Assembly (NCBI GenBank): GCA_958299035.1
Contig: CATQJL010000168.1
Coordinates: 1 to 64,000, forward strand
Source: Cylicocyclus nassatus
Lineage: Eukaryota > Nematoda > Chromadorea > Rhabditida > Strongylidae
Direction: 5' to 3'
Length of the DNA: 64,000 nt
Positions 38,330 to 45,699 of this stretch are shown piece by piece (positions within the stretch are counted from its first letter, which is position 1; every line of letters begins with the position of its first letter). The notes beneath the pieces were generated by a model. It was not told the DNA's origin. It saw only the letters and a program-made list of their open reading frames with translations, and did not search any database. Made by a program: the position numbers and the translations under genes.

Positions 38330-39200
38330 TGAGTGTCAAGGCCTACGAGCGAGTGTCAAGGCTTACGAGTGAGTGTCAAGGCCTACGAGTGAGTGTCAAG
38401 GCCTACGAGTGAGTGTCAAGGCCTACGAGTGAGTGTCAAGGCCTACGAGCGAGTGTCAAGGCCTACGAGCGAGTGTCAAGGCCTACGAGCGAGTGTCAAG
38501 GCCTACGGGTGAGTGTCAAGGCCTACGAGCGAGTGTCAAGGCCTACGAGTGAGTGTCAAGGCCTACGAGTGAGTGTCAAGGCCTACGAGTGAGTGTCAAG
38601 GCCTACGAGCGAGTGTCAAGGCCTACGGGTGAGTGTCAAGGCCTACGAGCGAGTGTCAAGGCCTACGAGCGAGTGTCAAGGCCTACGAGTGAGTGTCAAG
38701 GCCTACGAGCGAGTGTCAAGGCCTACGAGCGAGTGTCAAGGCCTACGGGTGAGTGTCAAGGCCTACGAGCGAGTGTCAAGGCTTACGAGTGAGTGTCAAG
38801 GCCTACGAGTGAGTGTCAAGGCCTACGAGTGAGTGTCAAGGCCTACGAGTGAGTGTCAAGGCCTACGAGCGAGTGTCAAGGCCTACGAGCGAGTGTCAAG
38901 GCCTACGAGCGAGTGTCAAGGCCTACGGGTGAGTGTCAAGGCCTACGAGCGAGTGTCAAGGCCTACGAGTGAGTGTCAAGGCCTACGAGTGAGTGTCAAG
39001 GCCTACGAGTGAGTGTCAAGGCCTACGAGCGAGTGTCAAGGCCTACGGGTGAGTGTCAAGGCCTACGAGCGAGTGTCAAGGCCTACGAGCGAGTGTCAAG
39101 GCCTACGAGTGAGTGTCAAGGCCTACGAGCGAGTGTCAAGGCCTACGAGCGAGTGTCAAGGCCTACGAGCGAGTGTCAAGGCCTACGGGTGAGTGTCAAG
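38330..39200 (+). repeat. 420-bp (21-monomer) tandem repeat
   Basis: Monomer patterns at 38173-38412 and 38593-38832, and those starting at 38553 and 38973, are identical at an offset of 420 bp. The repeat includes the ggctta unit and the following run of gagtgag units. It is a small recent tandem amplification inside domain III. A single copy is present in the related block near 42337-42757. Confidence 0.75.
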
Positions 39201-41089
39201 GCCTACGAGCGAGTGTCAAGGCCTACGAGCGAGTGTCAAGGCCTACGAGTGAGTGTCAAGGCCTACGAGCGAGTGTCAAGGCCTACGAGCGAGTGTCAAG
39301 GCCTACGGGTGAGTGTCAAGGCCTACGAGCGAGTGTCAAGGCCTACGAGCGAGTGTCAAGGCCTACGAGCGAGTGTCAAGGCCTACAAGCGAGTGTCAAG
39401 GCCTACGAGTGAGTGTCAAGGCCTACGAGCGAGTGTCAAGGCCTACGAGTGAGTGTCAAGGCCTACGAGCGAGTGTCAAGGCCTACGAGCGAGTGTCAAG
39501 GCCTACGAGTGAGTGTCAAGGCCTACGAGCGAGTGTCAAGGCCTACGAGCGAGTGTCAAGGCCTACGAGCGAGTGTCAAGGCCTACGAGCGAGTGTCAAG
39601 GCCTACGAGCGAGTGTCAAGGCCTACGAGCGAGTGTCAAGGCCTACGAGCGAGTGTCAAGGCCTACGGGTGAGTGTCAAGGCCTACGAGCGAGTGTCAAG
39701 GCCTACGAGCGAGTGTCAAGGCCTACGAGTGAGTGTCAAGGCCTACGAGCGAGTGTCAAGGCCTACGAGCGAGTGTCAAGGCGTACGAGCGAGTGTCAAG
39801 GCCTACGAGCGAGTGTCAAGGCCTACGAGCGAGTGTCAAGGCCTACGAGCGAGTGTCAAGGCCTACAAGCGAGTGTCAAGGCCTACGAGTGAGTGTCAAG
39901 GCCTACGAGCGAGTGTCAAGGCCTACGAGTGAGTGTCAAGGCCTACAAGCGAGTGTCAAGGCCTACGAGTGAGTGTCAAGGCCTACGAGCGAGTGTCAAG
40001 GCCTACGAGTGAGTGTCAAGGCCTACGAGCGAGTGTCAAGGCCTACGAGCGAGTGTCAAGGCCTACGAGTGAGTGTCAAGGCCTACGAGCGAGTGTCAAG
40101 GCCTACGAGCGAGTGTCAAGGCCTACGAGTGAGTGTCAAGGCCTACGAGTGAGTGTCAAGGCCTACGAATGAGTGTCAAGGCCTACGAATGAGTGTCAAG
40201 GCCTACGAGCGAGTGTCAAGGCCTACGAGTGAGTGTCAAGGCCTACGAGCGAGTGTCAAGGCCTACGAGCGAGTGTCAAGGCCTACGAGTGAGTGTCAAG
40301 GCCTACGAGCGAGTGTCAAGGCCTACGAGTGAGAGTCAAGGCCTACGAGCGAGTGTCAAGGCCTACGAGCGAGTGTCAAGGCCTACGAGCGAGTGTCAAG
40401 GCCTACGAGTGAGTGTCAAGGCCTACGAGCGAGTGTCAAGGCCTACGAGCGAGTGAGTGTCAAAGCCTACGAGCGAGTGTCAAGGCCTACGAGCGAGTGT
40501 TAAGGCCTACGAGTGAGAGTCAAGGCCTATGAGCGAGTGTCAAGGCCTACGAGCGAGTGTCAAGGCCTACGAGCGAGTGTCAAGGCCTACAAGTGAGTGT
40601 CAAAGCCTACGAGCGAGTGTCAAGGCCTACGAACGAGTGTCAAGGCCTACGAGCGAGTGTCAAAGCCTACGAGTGAGTGTCAAGGCCTACGAATGAGTGT
40701 CAAGGCCTACGAATGAGTGTCAAGGCCTACGAGCGAGTGTCAAGGCCTACGAGTGAGTGTCAAGGCCTACGAGCGAGTGTCAAGGCCTACGAGCGAGTGT
40801 CAAGGCCTACGAGTGAGTGTCAAGGCCTACGAGCGAGTGTCAAGGCCTACGAGCGAGTGTCAAGGCCTACGGGTGAGTGTCAAGGCCTACGAGCGAGTGT
40901 CAAGGCCTACGAGCGAGTGTCAAGGCCTACGAGTGAGTGTCAAGGCCTACGAGCGAGTGTCAAGGCCTACGAGCGAGTGTCAAGGCCTACGGGTGAGTGT
41001 CAAGGCCTACGAGCGAGTGTCAAGGCCTACGAGTGAGTGTCAAGGCCTACGAGTGAGTGTCAAGGCCTACGAGTGAGTGTCAAGGCCTA

Positions 41090-42305
41090 CGAGCGAGTGT
41101 CAAGGCCTACGAGTGAGTGTCAAGGCCTACGAGTGAGTGTCAAGGCCTACGAGTGAGTGTCAAGGCCTACGAGCGAGTGTCAAGGCCTACGAGCGAGTGT
41201 CAAGGCCTACGAGCGAGTGTCAAGGCCTACGAGCGAGTGTCAAGGCCTACGAGCGAGTGTCAAGGCCTACGAGCGAGTGTCAAGGCCTACGGGTGAGTGT
41301 CAAGGCCTACGAGCGAGTGTCAAGGCCTACGAGCGAGTGTCAAGGCCTACGAGTGAGTGTCAAGGCCTACGAGCGAGTGTCAAGGCCTACGAGCGAGTGT
41401 CAAGGCCTACGGGTGAGTGTCAAGGCCTACGAGCGAGTGTTAAGGCCTACGAGTGAGTGTCAAGGCCTACGAGCGAGTGTCAAGGCGTACGAGCGAGTGT
41501 CAAGGCCTACGAGCGAGTGTCAAGGCCTACGAGCGAGTGTCAAGGCCTACGAGCGAGTGTCAAGGCCTACGAGCGAGTGTCAAGGCCTACGAGCGAGTGT
41601 CAAGGCCTACGGGTGAGTGTCAAGGCCTACGAGCGAGTGTCAAGGCCTACGAGCGAGTGTCAAGGCCTACGAGTGAGTGTCAAGGCCTACGAGCGAGTGT
41701 CAAGGCCTACGAGCGAGTGTCAAGGCCTACGGGTGAGTGTCAAGGCCTACGAGCGAGTGTCAAGGCCTACGAGTGAGTGTCAAGGCCTACGAGTGAGTGT
41801 CAAGGCCTACGAGTGAGTGTCAAGGCCTACGAGCGAGTGTCAAGGCCTACGAGTGAGTGTCAAGGCCTACGAGTGAGTGTCAAGGCCTACGAGTGAGTGT
41901 CAAGGCCTACGAGCGAGTGTCAAGGCCTACGAGCGAGTGTCAAGGCCTACGAGCGAGTGTCAAGGCCTACGAGCGAGTGTCAAGGCCTACGAGCGAGTGT
42001 CAAGGCCTACGAGCGAGTGTCAAGGCCTACGGGTGAGTGTCAAGGCCTACGAGCGAGTGTCAAGGCCTACGAGCGAGTGTCAAGGCCTACGAGTGAGTGT
42101 CAAGGCCTACGAGCGAGTGTCAAGGCCTACGAGCGAGTGTCAAGGCCTACGGGTGAGTGTCAAGGCCTACGAGCGAGTGTTAAGGCCTACGAGTGAGTGT
42201 CAAGGCCTACGAGCGAGTGTCAAGGCGTACGAGCGAGTGTCAAGGCCTACGAGCGAGTGTCAAGGCCTACGAGCGAGTGTCAAGGCCTACGAGCGAGTGT
42301 CAAGG
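41090..42305 (+). repeat. Block duplicated at 740-bp offset
   Basis: About 41090-41565 recurs at about 41830-42305. Both copies share the unusual gttaagg unit (41440/42180) followed by a caaggcg unit (41488/42228). The related block at 37713 has gtcaagg at the first position. So the gttaagg change arose before the 740-bp copy and after the split from the 37.7-kb block, which gives an order of events. Confidence 0.78.
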
Positions 42306-43176
42306 CCTACAAGCGAGTGTCAAGGCCTACGAGTGAGTGTCAAGGCCTACGAGCGAGTGTCAAGGCCTACGAGTGAGTGTCAAGGCCTACGAGCGAGTGT
42401 CAAGGCCTACGAGCGAGTGTCAAGGCCTACGAGTGAGTGTCAAGGCCTACGAGCGAGTGTCAAGGCCTACGAGCGAGTGTCAAGGCCTACGGGTGAGTGT
42501 CAAGGCCTACGAGCGAGTGTCAAGGCTTACGAGTGAGTGTCAAGGCCTACGAGTGAGTGTCAAGGCCTACGAGTGAGTGTCAAGGCCTACGAGTGAGTGT
42601 CAAGGCCTACGAGCGAGTGTCAAGGCCTACGAGCGAGTGTCAAGGCCTACGAGCGAGTGTCAAGGCCTACGGGTGAGTGTCAAGGCCTACGAGCGAGTGT
42701 CAAGGCCTACGAGTGAGTGTCAAGGCCTACGAGTGAGTGTCAAGGCCTACGAGTGAGTGTCAAGGCCTACGAGCGAGTGTCAAGGCCTACGGGTGAGTGT
42801 CAAGGCCTACGAGCGAGTGTCAAGGCCTACGAGCGAGTGTCAAGGCCTACGAGTGAGTGTCAAGGCCTACGAGCGAGTGTCAAGGCCTACGAGCGAGTGT
42901 CAAGGCCTACGGGTGAGTGTCAAGGCCTACGAGCGAGTGTCAAGGCCTACGAGCGAGTGTCAAGGCCTACGAGCGAGTGTCAAGGCCTACGAGCGAGTGT
43001 CAAGGCCTACGAGTGAGTGTCAAGGCCTACGAGCGAGTGTCAAGGCCTACGAGCGAGTGTCAAGGCCTACGAGCGAGTGTCAAGGCCTACGAGTGAGTGT
43101 CAAGGCCTACGAGTGAGAGTCAAGGCCTACGAGCGAGTGTCAAGGCCTACGAGCGAGTGTCAAGGCCTACGAGCGA

Positions 43177-43184
43177 GTGTCAAG
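43177..43184. repeat. Target-site duplication, left copy (GTGTCAAG)
   Basis: These 8 bp lie directly outside the left inverted repeat and equal the 8 bp directly outside the right one. Removing the element and one copy rebuilds an unbroken 20-bp monomer series. The octamer fits the nTnnnnAn pattern that I recall for hAT (Ac-type) target sites, which is weak support because chance fit is 1 in 16. Confidence 0.93.
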
Positions 43185-43195
43185 TATACTTGGGT
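43185..43195 (+). repeat. Left terminal inverted repeat of transposon
   Basis: TATACTTGGGT is the exact reverse complement of the last 11 bp of the element. Beyond it both ends continue with related but not identical TCGAAT-rich sequence. Confidence 0.92.
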
Positions 43196-43278
43196 CCGAA
43201 TCGAATAGAAATTCGATCATTCGAATAAAACATTCGAATATATTCGTATTCGAAATTCGATATTCGGAGTTCTTCCAT

Positions 43279-43450
43279 TTTCGAATAATATTCGAAACTC
43301 GAATAATTGAGAAAACGGGGTTTCGAATAAAATTCGAAACTCGAATAATCAAAAAACAGGGTTTCGAATATTATTCGAAAACTCGAATAATCAAAAAACG
43401 AGGTTTCGAATATTATTCGAAAACTCGAATAATAAAAAAACGGGGTTTCG
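43279..43450 (+). repeat. Left subterminal tandem repeat, 41-42-bp units
   Basis: Four units start with tttcgaat at 43279, 43321, 43362 and 43404, and a fifth partial one at 43446 (spacings 42, 41, 42, 42). Each carries arms TTTCGAAT and ATTCGAAA around a 2-4-bp centre, a potential hairpin, then an A-run and a G-rich spot. Such clustered subterminal motifs are typical transposase-binding regions in hAT-like elements, and tandem-repeat-built ends are known from Foldback/Galileo elements; which applies here is unknown. Confidence 0.88.
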
Positions 43451-43509
43451 AATAGATTTTATTCGAATGTTTTATTTGAATGTTTATTCGAATTCGTATT
43501 CGAATGTAC

Positions 43510-44610
43510 TCCGTATTCAGATTATTCGACTTTGTTGCGGAGACAAATGCTGAGTATCAAGCTCACTTCGTCCGCTTTTTTTTCGCAAAACTCGGTAATG
43601 CATCTTTTGCAACCGGTATACCTTTGAACTGTATGGAGAGTCGCATTCTTCCAACTGCTTGCGACAGTAAAAAAATCATAAGTTTAATTGATGTTTTTTC
43701 GATCGGTGAGATTGTTCGCACTGCTACTGGCACCAAATCAGCAAAGAAGATATCAAATTCAAGCTCATGTTCTGAGTTCATACTGAATTGAAATGGCTGT
43801 TCTTCTTTTTTTGCATTGCTCATGCTTGCGGTACGCAAAGCCCACGTTAGTGAGCACTCTTGCTCGCATAAATCATTTCAAAACTGCCTATTCGTTACCT
43901 TAGAGTTTTTTGCGAATTGGTGTATATTGAGTAAAGGACATCGCAGTTGTAGAGCAGGATTAGACGGTTTAGATCGCCGTACGCGATTTGCCAGTTACGA
44001 GATGTCTTCAGATGTAATGGCAGTTTACCACAAATGTTTAGCGTGTACAATATACTAAAATGATAGATGCCCTGCATTCTGTACTTTCAGAATAGGTTTT
44101 GGACAATTTGAGTATTGCCATACCACGTCGCCACTGAAATGCCTGCAGTATGCCCGGGGTTATAGGGGCATTCGTGCTCGCTTCGCGCAGGAAACCACAT
44201 GCCTTCGTCTACGACTAGCGTATACCACACAAGACGAAAGTCTCCGATGAACAGGCAATGTATCGTAGCATTTGTAAAATTCAAGTACATATGTGGCCAC
44301 CTTATTGCTTCAAAAGATCGCACACCTAGCGCTATGAATCCGAACAGCTCGTTAGGTGCTTACACCAAGTTGCAATGTTTCTCATTTTTAGATTTTAGCT
44401 CCAGCCAATTTTATCTTTACTCTGCTAAACGTCTTTGAAATCCAGTGGAAGCCTGACAAATAAGGTCTGCTGTCGAACAAAGCCGCAGGATCAAGGTGTA
44501 TAAATGCGGCTCTTACCCGTGCGGTGGATAACGCGCAAGGATCACGAAGTGCAGCCGCTTACACGACGCGCGCGACCGCTCAAAGCTGGCTGGTGCACCT
44601 TCACGGATTA
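43510..44610. other. Transposon core, no recognisable gene
   Basis: This core lacks the TTCGAA-rich repeats and has mixed composition, with a notably GC-rich part at about 44,500-44,600 (several gcgcgc and ccg runs). A TATAAAT hexamer-like element lies at 44499-44505, but no open frame follows it. Candidate frames are short: 43480-43791 forward (103 codons) and 43563-43838 reverse (91 codons) are antisense to each other, and 44087-44323 reverse (78 codons) overlaps 44199-44438 forward (79 codons). None contains a motif I recognise. A spliced or heavily decayed coding remnant cannot be excluded. I see no tRNA or rRNA. Confidence 0.6.
43563..43838 (-). other. Unrecognised 91-codon frame in transposon core
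   Basis: This reverse-strand frame has ATG near 43838 and a lysine-rich end encoded across a run of A/T at about 43577-43586. Composition looks protein-like in the middle (acidic and hydrophobic stretches) but there is no domain, signal peptide or transposase motif that I recognise. A 103-codon forward frame, 43480-43791, covers most of the same bases on the other strand, so openness alone is not evidence. Listed only so that it can be tested by translated search; likely a chance frame or a fragment. Confidence 0.12.
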
Positions 44611-44615
44611 TGGAC

Positions 44616-44797
44616 AAAAATTTGCTTTATCGATTTTATCGATTTATGGAGAAGTTTGAGCTGCGGGGCTGGGAGTTGGTAGAGGGGTAAATGAGGGCGC
44701 TGATTAAAAATAAAATTTACCATCGATTTCACCGATTTTTGAAAAAACTTGAGCTAGGAGTTGGTATAGGAGATACTAGGGGGCTGATTATAATTGA
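44616..44797 (+). repeat. Diverged tandem duplication in transposon core
   Basis: Two segments, about 44616-44708 and 44712-44797, read in the same order: aaaattt, one or two copies of tcgattt/accgattt, gaagtttgagct or aaacttgagct, gggagttggta or aggagttggta, then gggcgctgatta or gggggctgatta. The second copy lacks about 10 bp. Divergence is high, so this copy event is much older than the satellite duplications. No coding sense is seen. Confidence 0.75.
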
Positions 44798-44910
44798 ATC
44801 GGCTTTAGCCAGATATGTCGGCAAGTTTGAGATGTGATTGCTTTAGTTATTCGATAAATCATTCGAATATTAATTCGAAATTCGACTTCCAATGTTCGAA
44901 TATATTCGAT

Positions 44911-45090
44911 ATTCATTCATTCGATATTTTTGATTTTCCGAATTTATTCGAAATTCATTCATTCGATATTTTTGATTTTCCGAATTTATTCGAAATTCAT
45001 TCATTCGATATTTTTGATTTTCCGAATTTATTCGATATTCGTTTATTCGAGATTTTTTATTTTCGAGTTTATTCGATATTCATTCATTCG
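44911..45090 (-). repeat. Right subterminal tandem repeat, 42-bp units
   Basis: Units begin at 44911, 44953, 44995, 45037 and 45078 (spacings 42, 42, 42, 41). The reverse complement of a unit starts TTTCGAATAAATTCGGAAAA, which closely resembles the left unit start TTTCGAATATTATTCGAAAA. The two ends therefore carry related 42-bp motifs in inverted orientation. Because 42 is divisible by three, the forward strand shows a spurious repetitive open frame here. Confidence 0.87.
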
Positions 45091-45108
45091 ATGAAAAATT
45101 ATCGAATT

Positions 45109-45119
45109 ACCCAAGTATA
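45109..45119 (-). repeat. Right terminal inverted repeat of transposon
   Basis: ACCCAAGTATA is the reverse complement of the first 11 bp of the element and abuts the right copy of the 8-bp target duplication. Confidence 0.92.
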
Positions 45120-45127
45120 GTGTCAAG
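45120..45127. repeat. Target-site duplication, right copy (GTGTCAAG)
   Basis: Identical to the 8 bp just left of the element, and directly followed by gcctacgagtgag, the correct continuation of the monomer interrupted on the left side. Confidence 0.93.
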
Positions 45128-45699
45128 GCCTACGAGTGAGTGTCAAGGCCTACGAGCGAGTGTCAAGGCCTACGAGCGAGTGAGTGTCAAAGCCTACGAG
45201 CGAGTGTCAAGGCCTACGAGCGAGTGTTAAGGCCTACGAGTGAGAGTCAAGGCCTACTAGCGAGTGTCAAGGCCTACGAGCGAGTGTCAAGGCCTACGAG
45301 CGAGTGTCAAGGCCTACAAGTGAGTGTCAAAGCCTACGAGCGAGTGTCAAGGCCTACGAGCGAGTGTCAAGGCCTACGAGCGAGTGTCAAAGCCTACGAG
45401 TGAGTGTCAAGGCCTACGAATGAGTGTCAAGGCCTACGAATGAGTGTCAAGGCCTACGAGCGAGTGTCAAGGCCTACGAGCGAGTGTCAAGGCCTACGAG
45501 CGAGTGTCAAAGCCTACGAGCGAGTGTCAAGGCCTACGAGCGAGTGTCGAGGCCTACGAGCGAGTGTCAAGGCCTACGAGTGAGTGTCAAGGCCTACGAG
45601 CGAGTGTCAAGGCCTACGAGCGAGTGTCAAGGCCTACGAGCGAGTGTCAAGGCCTACGAGCGAGTGTCAAGGCCTACGGGTGAGTGTCAAGGCCTACGA

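Larger units (their letters stand above)
27..43184 (+). repeat. 20-bp tandem satellite array, left arm
   Basis: Head-to-tail copies of gtgtcaaggcctacgagyga fill this arm with no change of orientation, about 2,150 units. The y position is c or t; a third common form reads gggtgag in place of gagtgag. Rarer variants include caaagcc, caaaacc, caagacc, caaggcg, gttaagg, gagag, gactg, tacaag, tatgag, cgaatgag, cgaacgag and gagctag. Most units carry AGGCCT, a six-base palindrome (StuI site). Length variants are rare: 24-bp units with an extra gtga, 19-bp units (catgcc; a missing t near 6820), a 25-bp unit near 8120, and units missing 10 bp near 1261, 2531, 5741 and 35115. GC is 55-60 percent per monomer. 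The forward strand reads VSRPTSECQGLRASVKAYER through all three frames; the reverse strand has TAG in every unit. No gene is supported. Function is unknown; centromeric, pericentromeric or subtelomeric heterochromatin are all possible. Confidence 0.97.
32061..43184 (+). repeat. Array domain III: mainly 20-bp units, few 24-bp units
   Basis: Only two 24-bp units are seen here (near 37069 and 40453). The cgggtgag form and caaggcg units are common; caaggcg is often followed four monomers later by tacaagcgag (for example near 30620/30704 and 38063/38147). Blocks recur at several offsets. About 30271-30930 is repeated at 37713-38372. About 37670-38775 is repeated at about 41834-42939 (4,164 bp). 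The domain ends at the transposon. Confidence 0.8.
43185..45119. mobile_element. DNA transposon, 1,935 bp, 8-bp TSD, no transposase recognised
   Basis: This AT-rich segment interrupts the satellite. It starts TATACTTGGGT and ends ACCCAAGTATA, an 11-bp perfect inverted repeat, and is bordered by identical octamers GTGTCAAG. The first 325 bp and last 270 bp are packed with TTCGAA/TCGAAT words and tandem 42-bp units; the core is unlike either end. Only short frames of at most about 100 codons occur, with none recognisable as a transposase, so it is probably non-autonomous or decayed. Known families with 8-bp duplications include hAT, P and Merlin. TSD fit favours hAT, but the fifth base of the inverted repeat is C where hAT ends usually have G, so I leave the superfamily open. 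Excision in silico restores both the 20-bp phase and the local higher-order pattern, proving insertion into a pre-existing array. Confidence 0.9.

Noticed and set aside
228..43158. Many forward open frames of 60-270 codons encoding a 20-residue repeat (VSRPTSECQGLRASVKAYER), and the same to the right of the transposon
   Set aside because: The 20-bp monomer is not a multiple of three, so all three frames give the same repeat. Starts are nearly all GTG inside the repeat, frames end wherever a T-form unit falls in phase, and there is no unique start, signal or flanking gene. They are satellite translations, not a repetitive surface or silk-like protein.
32061..43184. Fixed long period based on caaggcg units
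   Set aside because: Distances between these units (for example 2969, 1770, 1260, 1444 and 1718 bp) are irregular, so no single higher-order period applies to this domain.
43181..43192. 12-bp perfect palindrome CAAGTATACTTG at the left junction
   Set aside because: It is formed by the end of the target duplication meeting the inverted repeat; the right junction lacks it, so it is not a conserved site of the element.
43167..43455. Overlapping forward and reverse frames at the left transposon end
   Set aside because: They are translations of TTCGAA-rich 42-bp repeats and cross the array junction; no coding signal.
44460..44610. Possible tRNA or small RNA gene in the GC-rich patch
   Set aside because: No convincing acceptor stem, anticodon arm or B-box-like GGTTCRANTCC was found.
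43185..45119. Alternative reading as a mariner-type element with TA duplication
   Set aside because: With TA as the duplication, the rebuilt site would be gtgtcaagTAgtgtcaag, which is not a monomer. The 8-bp duplication restores the consensus exactly.
44815..45120. Forward 101-codon open frame with a 14-residue repeat
   Set aside because: It is the translation of the 42-bp subterminal repeat of the transposon; the frame is open because 42 is divisible by three.
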